Source: Streptomyces sp. TSRI0107
GTDB lineage: Bacteria > Actinomycetota > Actinomycetes > Streptomycetales > Streptomycetaceae
Assembly: GCF_001905845.1 (NCBI RefSeq)
Contig: NZ_LIVZ01000009.1
Span: 1-64,000, forward strand
Length of the DNA stretch: 64,000 nucleotides
Direction of reading: 5' to 3'
Part shown: positions 15,823-27,243 of the stretch, in pieces
How positions within the stretch are numbered: position 1 is the stretch's first letter
Layout: each line of letters starts with the position of its first letter
Made by a program: the position numbers and the translations under genes
Notes under the pieces: model-generated
Told to the model about the DNA's origin: nothing
The model's database searches: none
Seen by the model: only the letters and a program-made list of their open reading frames with translations

Positions 15823-18545
15823 TGCGCCGCCGACTCCCAGTCCGGGCCCACGCCCACCGAGACGTCCAGGGGAGCCCTGAGCTGTACCGCGGTGGCCATC
15901 TCGTGGCGGACGATCTTCTCGACGGTGTCGCGTTCGCCGGGGGCGATCTCCAGGACGATTTCGTCGTGGACCTGGAGGAGCATGCGGGAGGTGAGATCCG
16001 CCTCCCTCAGGGCGCGGTCGACGTTCAGCATGGCGATCTTGACGATGTCCGCGGCGGTGCCCTGGATGGGGGCGTTGAGCGCCATCCGCTCGGCGGCCTC
16101 GCGGCGCTGCCGGTTGTCGCTGTTGAGGTCGGGCAGGTAGCGGCGGCGCCCGAAGAGCGTCGCCGTGTAGCCCGTCGCCCGCGCCTCGTCGACGACCCTG
16201 CGCAGATAGTCCCGCACGCCGCCGAACCGGTCGAAGTAGGCGTCCATCAAGGTGCGGGCCTCGGCGGCCTCGATGTTCAGCTGCTGGGAGAGACCGAAGG
16301 CCGACAAGCCATAGGCCAGGCCGTACGACATGGCCTTGATCTTGCGGCGCATCTCCGCGTCGACCGCGCCGGGCTCGACGGAGAAGACCTGCGCGGCGGC
16401 GGTGGTGTGCAGGTCCTCGCCGGAGGTGAACGCCTCGATCAGGCCCGCGTCCTCCGACAGGTGGGCCATGACGCGCAGCTCGATCTGGCTGTAGTCGGCG
16501 GTCATCAGGGACTCGAAGCCCTCGCCGACCACGAAGCCGCGCCGGATCGCCCGGCCCTCGTCGGTGCGGACCGGGATGTTCTGCAGGTTCGGGTCGGTCG
16601 AGGAGAGCCGGCCCGTCGCGGCGACGGTCTGGTTGAACGTGGTGTGGATCCGGCCGTCCGTCGCGATCGTCTTGATCAGGCCCTCGACCGTGACCCGGAG
16701 CTTCGCCTGCTCGCGGTGGCGGAGCATGATCACCGGCAGCTCGTTGTCGGTCTGGCCGGCGAGCCAGGCCAGGGCGTCGGCGTCGGTGGTGTAGCCGGTC
16801 TTGGTCTTCTTGGTCTTGGGCAGGCCCAGCTCGCCGAAGAGGACCTCCTGGAGCTGCTTGGGCGAGCCCAGGTTGAACTCGTGCCCGGCCGCCGCGTGGG
16901 CCTCCTTCACGGCCTGCTGCACGGCGCCCGCGAACATCTGTTCCATGGCTTCCAGGTGCGCGCGGTCCGCCGCGATGCCGTGCCGCTCCATCCGGGCCAG
17001 CAGCGCGGAGGTGGGCAGCTCCATGTCCCGCAGCAGGTCCGCCGCGCCGACCTCACGCAGCCGCTCCTGGAAGGCCTCGCCCAGGTCCAGCACCGCGCGG
17101 GCCTGGATCATCAGCGCCTCGGCCTCCGCGCCGTCGTCCGTGCCGAAGGCGAGCTGGCCGTCGGCCGCGGCGGCGGGTGCCAGCTCGCGGTGCAGGTACT
17201 CCAGGGACAGCGCCTCCAGGTCGAAGGAGCGGCGGCCCGGCTTCACCAGGTAGGCGGCGAGCGCGGTGTCCATGGTGACTCCGGCGACGGTCCAGCCGTG
17301 CTCGGCGAAGACCCGCATCGCGCCCTTGGCGTTGTGGAAGACCTTGGGCCGGGCCTCGTCGGCCAGCCAGCCGGCGAAGGCCGTCTCGTCGGCCTCGTCG
17401 AGCTGCGAGGGGTCGAACCAGGCTGCCGGTCCGGAGGCGGCGGCGAGGGCGACCTCGGCGACCGAGCCGGTGCCGAGCGCCCAGGTGTCGACGGTGGCCA
17501 CGCCGAGCGGGCCGGTGCCGTGCTCGGTGAGCCAGCCGGCCAGCTCGCCGGTGCCGAGCACCGTGCCGTCCAGCTCCACCCCGTCCGCGATGACCGGGGT
17601 GGTCTCGGCCTCCTGGGCGCCGGGGTCGACGGCGAGCAGCCGCTCGCGCAGCGAGGGGTTGCGGATCTCCAGGGTGTCGAGGACCATCGCGACGGCCTTG
17701 CGGTCGTACGCCGCCCGCTCCAGGTCGGCGACGGTCTTCGGCAGCTCGACCGTGCGCACCATCTCGGTGAGCCGGCGGTTGAGCTTGACGGCCTCCAGGT
17801 GGTCGCGCAGGTTCTGGCCGGCCTTGCCCTTGACCTCGTCGACCCGCTCGACCAGCTCGGCGAAGGACCCGAACTGGTTGATCCACTTCGCGGCGGTCTT
17901 CTCGCCGACGCCGGGGATGCCGGGGAGGTTGTCGGACGGGTCGCCGCGCAGGGCGGCGAAGTCCGGGTACTGGGCGGGCGTCAACCCGTACTTCTCGATG
18001 ACCTTCTCCGGGGTGAACCGGGTCAGCTCGGAGACGCCCTTCGTCGGGTAGAGCACCGTGGTGTGCTCGCTGACCAGCTGGAAGGAGTCGCGGTCACCGG
18101 TGACGATCAGCACCTCGAAGCCCTCGGCCTCGGCCTGGGTGGCGAGGGTGGCGATCACGTCGTCCGCCTCGAACCCGTCGATCGCGAAGCGGGAGACGTG
18201 CATCGCGTCGAGCAGCTCGCCGATCAGCTCGACCTGGCCCTTGAACTCGTCCGGGGTCTTGGAGCGGTTCGCCTTGTACTCGGTGAACTCCTCCGAGCGC
18301 CAGGTCTTGCGGGAGACGTCGAAGGCCACCGCGAAGTGCGTGGGCTCCTCGTCACGCAGAGTGTTGGCGAGCATCGACGCGAAGCCGTAGATCGCGTTGG
18401 TCGGCTGGCCCGTCGCGGTCGTGAAGTTCTCCGCGGGCAGCGCGAAGAACGCGCGGTAGGCCAGGGAGTGCCCGTCCATGAGCATCAGCCGGGGACGGCT
18501 CCCGCCGGAGGGGTTGTCGGTCTTCTTCGATGCTGTCTCTGCCAC
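15819..18545 (-). CDS. polA: DNA polymerase I
   Basis: Encodes 908 residues. It fills gaps and removes RNA primers during replication and repair. The 5'-nuclease domain is N-terminal (RLMLMDGHSLAYRAFFALP, ALRGDPSDNLPGIPGVGEKT). The middle 3'-5' exonuclease-like domain appears to lack the acidic catalytic residues, as usual in actinobacteria. The polymerase domain has motif A (DYSQIELRVMAHLSED) and motif C (QVHDEIVLE). The GTG at 18545 (VAETASKKTD) gives the normal length; upstream in-frame sequence looks non-coding. The TAG stop lies inside the right end of MITE 1, so that insertion left the protein intact. Confidence 0.96.
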   Translation of the reverse strand: MAETASKKTDNPSGGSRPRLMLMDGHSLAYRAFFALPAENFTTATGQPTNAIYGFASMLANTLRDEEPTHFAVAFDVSRKTWRSEEFTEYKANRSKTPDEFKGQVELIGELLDAMHVSRFAIDGFEADDVIATLATQAEAEGFEVLIVTGDRDSFQLVSEHTTVLYPTKGVSELTRFTPEKVIEKYGLTPAQYPDFAALRGDPSDNLPGIPGVGEKTAAKWINQFGSFAELVERVDEVKGKAGQNLRDHLEAVKLNRRLTEMVRTVELPKTVADLERAAYDRKAVAMVLDTLEIRNPSLRERLLAVDPGAQEAETTPVIADGVELDGTVLGTGELAGWLTEHGTGPLGVATVDTWALGTGSVAEVALAAASGPAAWFDPSQLDEADETAFAGWLADEARPKVFHNAKGAMRVFAEHGWTVAGVTMDTALAAYLVKPGRRSFDLEALSLEYLHRELAPAAAADGQLAFGTDDGAEAEALMIQARAVLDLGEAFQERLREVGAADLLRDMELPTSALLARMERHGIAADRAHLEAMEQMFAGAVQQAVKEAHAAAGHEFNLGSPKQLQEVLFGELGLPKTKKTKTGYTTDADALAWLAGQTDNELPVIMLRHREQAKLRVTVEGLIKTIATDGRIHTTFNQTVAATGRLSSTDPNLQNIPVRTDEGRAIRRGFVVGEGFESLMTADYSQIELRVMAHLSEDAGLIEAFTSGEDLHTTAAAQVFSVEPGAVDAEMRRKIKAMSYGLAYGLSAFGLSQQLNIEAAEARTLMDAYFDRFGGVRDYLRRVVDEARATGYTATLFGRRRYLPDLNSDNRQRREAAERMALNAPIQGTAADIVKIAMLNVDRALREADLTSRMLLQVHDEIVLEIAPGERDTVEKIVRHEMATAVQLRAPLDVSVGVGPDWESAAH

Positions 18546-18767
18546 GTCCCCGATCCTGCCACGCCCCACTGACAGTCGGCCCCCACCCGGGGACCGCCGC
18601 CGTGCCCGGGCGCCGCGCGGAAAGGGGCCGCGACGGGGCGCGCGAACCCCGGGGCGTTCCGCAAGCATTGCTCACGCGGGCCCCCGACCCCGCGGGCTGA
18701 TCGTCGTCGGTGCCCCGTGCGAGGATCGGAGACGTACCTCACACGAGTACGCGAAGGAGAGCGCGCG

Positions 18768-21047
<2,280 letters not shown>

Positions 21048-21093
21048 GCGTTTGCTCAGCCAGTGCGACGACAGACGAACGGAGCCGGGTCCC

Positions 21094-21582
21094 ATGGGCG
21101 AGCAGCACACCGTGAAGTTCCCGCAAGAGGTCATCGACGAGTACGCGGCGCTGGGCGTCGACCTGCCCGCCCTGTTCTCCGCCGGGCACCTCGGCACGCG
21201 GATGGGCGTGCAGATCCTGGAGGCCTCGGCGGACCGGGTCGTCGGCGTCATGCCGGTGGAGGGCAACACCCAGCCGTACGGGCTGCTGCACGGCGGCGCC
21301 TCGGCGGTCCTGGCCGAGACGCTGGGCTCGGTGGGTTCGATGCTGCACGGCGGTGTCTCGAAGATCGCCGTCGGCGTCGACCTGAATTGCACGCATCACC
21401 GCGGCGTGCGCTCGGGCATGGTCACCGGTGTGGCCACGCCCGTGCACCGGGGGCGGTCCACGGCGACGTACGAGATCGTGATCAGCGACGAGGAGGACCG
21501 GCGGGTGTGCACCGCGCGGCTGACCTGTCTGCTGCGCGAGGTGACCCCGAGCGACGAGAAGCGCGCGAGCTCGCTGGGCTGA
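21094..21582 (+). CDS. PaaI/hotdog-fold acyl-CoA thioesterase
   Basis: Encodes 162 residues. Hotdog-fold enzymes of this type hydrolyse acyl-CoA thioesters, often aromatic ones. The motif QPYGLLHGGASAVLAETLGS is the classical active-site segment (HGG plus catalytic acidic residue in AETLGS), followed by VGVDLNCTHHRGVRSG. The ATG at 21094 gives MGEQHTVKFPQE; GGAGCC is a modest ribosome-binding site. A strong terminator follows the stop, so it ends the transcription unit that begins with the molybdoenzyme. Confidence 0.88.
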   Translation: MGEQHTVKFPQEVIDEYAALGVDLPALFSAGHLGTRMGVQILEASADRVVGVMPVEGNTQPYGLLHGGASAVLAETLGSVGSMLHGGVSKIAVGVDLNCTHHRGVRSGMVTGVATPVHRGRSTATYEIVISDEEDRRVCTARLTCLLREVTPSDEKRASSLG

Positions 21583-22250
21583 CGACCCGCCAGGTCTCCC
21601 AAGAGCCGCCGTGTACCGGCCCGTTGCCTCGGGCCGGCGCGGCGGCTTTCGCGTGTTCCGGAGCCTTTCCGTGACGGAACCTCACCCGTCTTTCCGGACG
21701 AAGACCGGCGAAGACCGCCGAAGACCGGCGAAGACCGCCGAAAACCGGATTCCTCCGCAAGATCACCCTTCCCATGCCGGTGATCGAATGCGCGAAAGCA
21801 CCTCCGGAACCTCAGATTCCCTTTCACGGGTGTAACTCTTCGTAATACGCGCGCAATACAAAGGCGCCCTTTTCGGCATCCCCTCACACCCGGCGGACCC
21901 CGCCGTACGGCCGCTCCCCCAGGCCTCTCAAGTAGCCTGCAGCAACGATTCCGCGACATCAGCAAATGGCAAGAACACTACTGATAGAGGCAATGAAGGC
22001 CTGCGCGTCTCACGATATGGAACGGGCGAATCGGCCAGAATTCCGCTCTTCCACCCGTCGAGTACCGCTCTGCATTACGCCGTGTCATAACAAGAGAGTC
22101 ACAGCCTTCGACAGGGTCTCCTCCACGTTCCCCACACACGCTTAGAGTCACGGCCAGTCACCGCGCCAACGGATTCGAAGTCACTTCGGTCCCGCGCTCG
22201 ACTCGGCGTGCTCCACAGGGAGCCGGCGTGCCAGGGAAAGGACCTGATTC
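21583..22250. other. Gene-free region upstream of livK with 10-bp tandem repeats
   Basis: About 670 bp with no supported gene and noticeably lower GC than its surroundings. It holds the thioesterase terminator, a short tandem array at 21701-21749 (unit AAGACCGSCG, four to five copies alternating G and C at the seventh-eighth base), an inverted repeat at 21761-21785 (7-bp arms), and a TAGAGT -10-like hexamer at 22143-22148, about 100 bp before livK, without a clear -35. Confidence 0.5.
21604..21649 (+). terminator. Terminator after the thioesterase gene
   Basis: Outer 8-bp stem (21604-21611 with 21640-21647) and inner 8-bp stem (21616-21623 with 21630-21637), followed by TTC. Begins 21 bp after the stop codon. 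Confidence 0.75.
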
Positions 22251-23486
22251 GTGCGTCAACGTTCGCTCATTGCCATCACGGCCGCGCTCGCGGCGGGATC
22301 GCTCACCCTCACCGCATGCGGGTCGCGCGACGACAGCAGCAACGGCGGCGGCGGCGGTGGCGACAAGACCACTGTCGTGATCGGCGTCGACGCCCCTCTG
22401 ACGGGTGACCTCTCCGCCCTCGGCCTCGGCATCCGCAACTCTGCCGAGCTGGCCGTCAAGACGGCCAACAAGGAGGAGTTCGTCGAGGGCGTCGAGTTCA
22501 AGCTGGAGGCCCTGGACGACCAGGCCCAGCCGTCCGTCGGCCAGCAGAACGCCCAGAAGTTCATCAGCAACAAGGACGTCCTCGGCGTCGTCGGCCCGCT
22601 GAACTCCAGCGTCTCGCAGCAGATGCAGAAGCCGTTCAACGACGCCGGCCTGGTCCAGGTCTCCCCGGCCAACACCGGTACCGAGCTGACCCAGGGCGAC
22701 GGCTGGAAGACCGGCAACTCGGTCCGCCAGTTCAAGACGTTCTTCCGCACCGCCACCACGGACGAGATCCAGGGCGCCTTCGCCGCCGAGTACCTGTACC
22801 AGAAGGCCGGCATCAAGAAGGTCTACCTGATCGACGACCAGAAGACCTACGGCGCCGGTCTCGCCGCCTCCTTCAAGACGAACTTCACCAAGCTCGGTGG
22901 CAAGATCGTCGGCAGCGACCACATCAACCCCGACGACCGCGACTTCAACTCCGTCGTGGCCAAGATCAAGAAGACCGGCGCCGAGGCCCTCTACTACGGC
23001 GGCGAGTACCCGGCCGCCGGCCCGCTGAGCCAGCAGCTCAAGGACAGCGGCCAGAAGATCCCGCTCATGGGCGGCGACGGCATCTACTCCGCCGAGTTCC
23101 CGAAGCTGAACAAGAAGGCCGAGGGCGACCTCGCCACCTCCGTCGGCAAGCCGGTCGAGCAGCTCGACTCCGCCAAGACGTTCATCAAGAACTACGAGGC
23201 CGAGAACTTCGAGGACGACTACGAGGCCTACGGCGGTCTGACGTACGACGCCACCTGGTCGATCATCGAGGCCGTCAAGCTGGCGGTCGAGGGCAACGAC
23301 GGCAAGCTTCCGTCCGACGGCCGCAAGGCCGTCCTGGACGCCATGGCCAAGGTCAAGTTCGACGGCGTCACCGGCACCATCTCCTTCGACGAGTTCGGCG
23401 ACACGACCAACACGCTGATGACCGCGTACAAGGTCAAGGACAACGCCTGGGCGCCGGAGTACAGCGCCTCCCCCAAGGTGGACTGA
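22251..23486 (+). CDS. livK: Branched-chain amino acid ABC transporter, substrate-binding lipoprotein
   Basis: Encodes 411 residues. The signal peptide ends in a lipobox LTAC with Cys23 as the lipidated residue, followed by a Ser/Gly-rich tether, so the mature protein is anchored outside the membrane. The rest is a type-I periplasmic binding fold of the Liv/ligand-binding receptor class (VVIGVDAPLTGDLSALG; GVVGPLNSSVSQQMQ; YLIDDQKTYGAGLA). The GTG at 22251 has AAAGGA upstream. First gene of a livKHMGF operon. A hairpin between this gene and livH probably lowers expression of the membrane parts relative to the binding protein. Confidence 0.93.
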   Translation: MRQRSLIAITAALAAGSLTLTACGSRDDSSNGGGGGGDKTTVVIGVDAPLTGDLSALGLGIRNSAELAVKTANKEEFVEGVEFKLEALDDQAQPSVGQQNAQKFISNKDVLGVVGPLNSSVSQQMQKPFNDAGLVQVSPANTGTELTQGDGWKTGNSVRQFKTFFRTATTDEIQGAFAAEYLYQKAGIKKVYLIDDQKTYGAGLAASFKTNFTKLGGKIVGSDHINPDDRDFNSVVAKIKKTGAEALYYGGEYPAAGPLSQQLKDSGQKIPLMGGDGIYSAEFPKLNKKAEGDLATSVGKPVEQLDSAKTFIKNYEAENFEDDYEAYGGLTYDATWSIIEAVKLAVEGNDGKLPSDGRKAVLDAMAKVKFDGVTGTISFDEFGDTTNTLMTAYKVKDNAWAPEYSASPKVD

Positions 23487-23530
23487 GCAGGGGACGAGTA
23501 GAGAGAGCATCCCCCTCACACATTGATCAG

Positions 23531-23567
23531 GCCGCGCGGGTAGCGCCCACCAGCGCTCCCGCGCGGC
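23531..23567 (+). promoter_or_regulatory. Intercistronic hairpin between livK and livH
   Basis: Ten-bp perfect stem (23531-23540 with 23558-23567) with a nested 5-bp stem (23542-23546 with 23553-23557). It lies 45 bp after the livK stop and 33 bp before livH. There is no T tract. Likely roles are partial termination or 3'-end protection of livK mRNA (inference). Confidence 0.65.
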
Positions 23568-23600
23568 GCCATATCCGAACCACTCCACGGAGGCCCTGCG

Positions 23601-24530
23601 GTGCACGAACTGCCGCAACAGCTGGCCAATGGACTCATCCTCGGCGCGATGTACGGACTCATCGCGATCGGCTACACGATGGTCTACGGCATCGTTCAGC
23701 TCATCAACTTCGCCCACGGCGAGATCTTCATGGTCGGGGGCTTCGGGGCCCTCACCGTCTGGCTGATACTCCCCGACGGCTTCGCGCTCGGCGCGGCCGT
23801 CCCCCTCATGATCGTCGGCGGCATCCTCGCCTCGGTGGCCGTCGCCACCGCGGCGGAACGCTTCGCCTACCGACCGCTGCGCACCGCGCCACGGCTCGCA
23901 CCGCTGATCACCGCGATCGGCCTGTCCATCGTCCTCCAGCAGGTCGTGTGGATGTGGTACCCGGACGCGAAGAAGGACGTCTCCTTCCCGCAGTTCGACG
24001 GCGACCCCATCGAGATCCTCGGCGCCAACATCCAGCGCGGTGACCTCTTCGTCCTGATCGCCGCCCCGCTGTGCATGGTCGCGCTCGGCCTCTTCGTCAC
24101 GAAGACCCGCTCCGGCCGCGGTATGCAGGCCACCGCCCAGGACCCCGACACGGCCAAGCTGATGGGCATCAACACCGACCGCATCATCGTCATGGCCTTC
24201 GCCATCGGTGCCGCGTTCGCCGCCATCGCCGCCGTCGCCTACGGCCTGAAGAACGGTCAGGTCGGCTTCCGCATGGGCTTCCTGATGGGCCTCAAGGCCT
24301 TCACCGCAGCCGTGCTCGGCGGCATCGGCAACATCTACGGCGCCATGCTCGGCGGCATCGTCCTCGGCGTCGCCGAGTCCCTCGCCACCGGATACATCGG
24401 TGACATCCCCGGCATGGAACTCTTCGGCGGCGGCGCCTGGAAGGACGTGTGGGCCTTCTCGCTGCTCATCCTCGTCCTGCTCTTCAGACCACAGGGCCTG
24501 CTCGGCGAACGCGTCGCGGATCGGGCGTGA
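23601..24530 (+). CDS. livH: Branched-chain amino acid ABC transporter permease LivH
   Basis: Encodes 309 residues, an integral membrane permease with about eight hydrophobic segments. The N-terminal LILGAMYGLIAIGYTMVYGI followed by INFAHGEIFMVG is the LivH signature, and the EAA-like cytoplasmic region includes RGMQATAQDPDTAKLMGI. GTG start at 23601 with GGAGG about 9 nt upstream. Its TGA overlaps a possible GTG start of livM (GTGA), implying translational coupling. Confidence 0.93.
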   Translation: MHELPQQLANGLILGAMYGLIAIGYTMVYGIVQLINFAHGEIFMVGGFGALTVWLILPDGFALGAAVPLMIVGGILASVAVATAAERFAYRPLRTAPRLAPLITAIGLSIVLQQVVWMWYPDAKKDVSFPQFDGDPIEILGANIQRGDLFVLIAAPLCMVALGLFVTKTRSGRGMQATAQDPDTAKLMGINTDRIIVMAFAIGAAFAAIAAVAYGLKNGQVGFRMGFLMGLKAFTAAVLGGIGNIYGAMLGGIVLGVAESLATGYIGDIPGMELFGGGAWKDVWAFSLLILVLLFRPQGLLGERVADRA

Positions 24531-24535
24531 TACCC

Positions 24536-26359
24536 ATGACCACGAACACCACCAAGACCGACGCCACCACCAAGGTGGCCACCGCACCGACCACCCCGAT
24601 CGTCCCGCTGCCGCCCGCCGCGGCCCGCGCGATCGCCGTCGCGGGCTCCGCCGTCGCCTTCGTCGGCACCTTCCTCGCCTGGACCTGGACCAGGGAGTTC
24701 CCCGGCAACCTCACGGTGACGGGCTACCCCGGCGGCCTGCAGGTGCTCACGCTCGTGGGAGCACTGCTGACGCTGCTGTTCGCCGTCTCCGGCTACGGCA
24801 TCCGGGGCCTTCGCTGGCTCACCCCCGGCGGCACCAACAGCCCCGTCCTGCTGAGCGCCCTCGGCGTCCTCGGCGTCACCGGCTACGCGCTCGGCGCGAT
24901 CAGCTACGAACTCGGCGGCCTGGTCAACCTGGAGCCCGGTGCCTACGTCTCCGGCGCCGGCGCCCTGCTCGCCCTCGTCGGCGCCCTCGGCCTCCCGGCC
25001 GACCAGCCCTACGACGCCGGCGACCCGGACCCGAGCCTGTGGGGCCGCGTCCGCCACGCGTTCACCGCACCCGAGCCCACCCGCGCCAAGGAACTGCCCT
25101 CCTGGGCGGAGATCCTGATCATCGCCGCCGGCTTCGGTGTCGGCCTGTACGTCTTCGCGTACGGCATCGGCACCGAGTACTCCGAGCTGTTCATCGGCTT
25201 CCTGATCGTCACCGCGCTCGGTTTCACCGCCGTCACCCGCGCGGGCCTGCTCAAGCGGCTCTCGGCGCTGACCGCCAAGCACCGCAACGTCACCATGGCG
25301 GCGGCGTTCGTCGCGGCGATCTGCTTCCCGTTCACCCAGTCGAACGACCAGTTCGCGCTGATCGGCGCCAACATCCTGATCTTCGCCACGGTCGCCCTGG
25401 GCCTGAACGTGGTCGTCGGCCTCGCCGGCCTGCTCGACCTCGGTTACGTCGCCTTCCTCGGCGTCGGCGCCTACGCGGCAGCCCTGGTCTCCGGCTCCCC
25501 GCAGTCGAGCATCGGCGTCGAGTTCCCGTTCTGGGCGGCCGTCCTCACCGGTGCCCTCGCCTCGCTGATCTTCGGCGTGGTGATCGGCGCCCCGACCCTG
25601 CGGCTGCGCGGCGACTACCTCGCCATCGTGACGCTCGGTTTCGGTGAGATCTTCCGCATCACCATGAACAACCTGAACGGCAACAGCGGTCCGGACGTCA
25701 CCAACGGCTCCAACGGCATCCCGAACATCCCCGACCTGGAGGTCTTCGGGTTCAACCTCGGGATCCCGCACAACGTCCTCGGCCACGAGCTGACCCGCTC
25801 CGGCAACTACTACCTGCTGATGCTGCTGTTCACGGCGATCGTCGTGCTGGTCTTCCGCCGCTCCGCGGAGTCCCGCATCGGCCGTGCCTGGGTCGCCATC
25901 CGCGAGGACGAGACCGCCGCCACCGCCATGGGCATCAACGGCTTCCGTCTGAAGCTGCTCGCCTTCGCGCTCGGCGCCTGCCTCGCCGGTCTGGCCGGCA
26001 CCGTCCAGGCGCACGTGTCGTACAGCGTCACCCCCGAGCAGTACCAGTTCGCCGGTTCCGTGCCGCCGAACTCGGCCTTCCTGCTCGCCGCCGTCATCCT
26101 CGGCGGCATGGGCACCATCAGCGGCCCGCTCATCGGTGCCGCGCTGCTCTACCTGATCCCGGCCAAGCTGCAGTTCATGGCGGAGTACCAGCTGCTCCTC
26201 TTCGGCATCGCGCTGATGCTCCTGATGCGCTTCCGCCCCGAGGGCCTGGTCGCCGACCGCAGGAAGCAGCTCGAATTCCACGAGACCGGACAGCTCGACG
26301 TACCGGAGGACAAGTCGCTGCCCGAGGGCGCGACCGGCGTCGCCAAGGCAGGGGCGTGA
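24536..26359 (+). CDS. livM: Branched-chain amino acid ABC transporter permease LivM, with long N-terminal extension
   Basis: Encodes 607 residues from the ATG at 24536; a GTG at 24527, overlapping the livH stop, is an in-frame alternative. The C-terminal half (about residues 270-570) is a standard LivM permease: NILIFATVALGLNVVVGLAG, LDLGYVAFLGVGAYAAAL, RLRGDYLAIVTLGFGEI. The first 270 residues add several extra hydrophobic segments that ordinary LivM proteins of about 320-460 residues lack; such long forms occur in actinobacteria. The stop overlaps the livG start as GTGA. Confidence 0.92.
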   Translation: MTTNTTKTDATTKVATAPTTPIVPLPPAAARAIAVAGSAVAFVGTFLAWTWTREFPGNLTVTGYPGGLQVLTLVGALLTLLFAVSGYGIRGLRWLTPGGTNSPVLLSALGVLGVTGYALGAISYELGGLVNLEPGAYVSGAGALLALVGALGLPADQPYDAGDPDPSLWGRVRHAFTAPEPTRAKELPSWAEILIIAAGFGVGLYVFAYGIGTEYSELFIGFLIVTALGFTAVTRAGLLKRLSALTAKHRNVTMAAAFVAAICFPFTQSNDQFALIGANILIFATVALGLNVVVGLAGLLDLGYVAFLGVGAYAAALVSGSPQSSIGVEFPFWAAVLTGALASLIFGVVIGAPTLRLRGDYLAIVTLGFGEIFRITMNNLNGNSGPDVTNGSNGIPNIPDLEVFGFNLGIPHNVLGHELTRSGNYYLLMLLFTAIVVLVFRRSAESRIGRAWVAIREDETAATAMGINGFRLKLLAFALGACLAGLAGTVQAHVSYSVTPEQYQFAGSVPPNSAFLLAAVILGGMGTISGPLIGAALLYLIPAKLQFMAEYQLLLFGIALMLLMRFRPEGLVADRRKQLEFHETGQLDVPEDKSLPEGATGVAKAGA

Positions 26360-27243
26360 CCGCCATGACCACCACCACGACCGCACCCACCAGCACCACG
26401 GTGCTCGACGCCAGCGGCGTCACGATGCGCTTCGGCGGCCTCACCGCCGTCCGCGGCGTCGACCTCACCGTGAACACCGGGGAGATCGTCGGCCTCATCG
26501 GCCCCAACGGCGCCGGGAAGACGACCTTCTTCAACTGCCTCACCGGCCTGTACGTGCCGACCGAGGGCAAGGTCTCCTACAAGGGCACCGTCCTGCCGCC
26601 CAAGCCGCACCTGGTCACCCAGGCCGGCATCGCCCGTACGTTCCAGAACATCCGGCTCTTCGCCAACATGACCGTTCTGGAGAACGTGCTGGTCGGACGG
26701 CACACCCGCACCAGGGAAGGCCTCTGGTCGGCCCTGCTGCGCCTGCCCGGCTTCAAGAAGGCCGAGCAGGAGTCCCGGGAACGCGCCATGGAACTCCTGG
26801 AGTTCACCGGTCTCGCCGCCAAGGCCGACCACCTCGCCCGCAACCTGCCCTACGGCGAGCAGCGCAAGCTGGAGATCGCCCGGGCGCTGGCGAGCGAGCC
26901 GGGTCTGCTCCTCCTCGACGAGCCGACCGCCGGCATGAACCCGCAGGAGACCCGGGCCGCCGAGGAGCTGATCTTCGCGATCCGGGACAAAGGCATCGCC
27001 GTCCTCGTCATCGAGCACGACATCCGGTTCATCATGAACCTCTGCGACCGGGTCGCCGTGCTCGTCCAGGGCGAGAAGATCGTCGAGGGCCCCGCCGAGG
27101 TCGTCCAGGCCGACGAGCGGGTCATCGCCGCCTACCTCGGTACGCCCTTCGAGGGCGCGCCGGGCAAGGAGGAGGCCGCCGAGGTCGAGGCCGCGGAGGC
27201 CGAGGCCGAGGCGCACAGCACCACAGAGGGAGACGACAAGTGA
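26356..27243 (+). CDS. livG: Branched-chain amino acid ABC transporter ATP-binding protein LivG
   Basis: Encodes 295 residues. Walker A is GPNGAGKT (residues 49-56), the signature region is NLPYGEQRKLEIARAL, typical of LivG rather than the LSGG of LivF, and Walker B ends LLLLDEPTAGMNP. A Glu/Ala-rich tail of about 30 residues closes the protein. I use the GTG at 26356 that overlaps the livM stop; an ATG at 26365 is the alternative. The stop overlaps the livF GTG in the same GTGA manner, so livM, livG and livF are all coupled. Confidence 0.93.
   Translation: MTAMTTTTTAPTSTTVLDASGVTMRFGGLTAVRGVDLTVNTGEIVGLIGPNGAGKTTFFNCLTGLYVPTEGKVSYKGTVLPPKPHLVTQAGIARTFQNIRLFANMTVLENVLVGRHTRTREGLWSALLRLPGFKKAEQESRERAMELLEFTGLAAKADHLARNLPYGEQRKLEIARALASEPGLLLLDEPTAGMNPQETRAAEELIFAIRDKGIAVLVIEHDIRFIMNLCDRVAVLVQGEKIVEGPAEVVQADERVIAAYLGTPFEGAPGKEEAAEVEAAEAEAEAHSTTEGDDK

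Noticed and set aside
22158..24587. Open frame of about 800 codons antisense to livK and livH
   Set aside because: Val/Leu/Asp/Gly/Glu-rich shadow with no start signal or domain.
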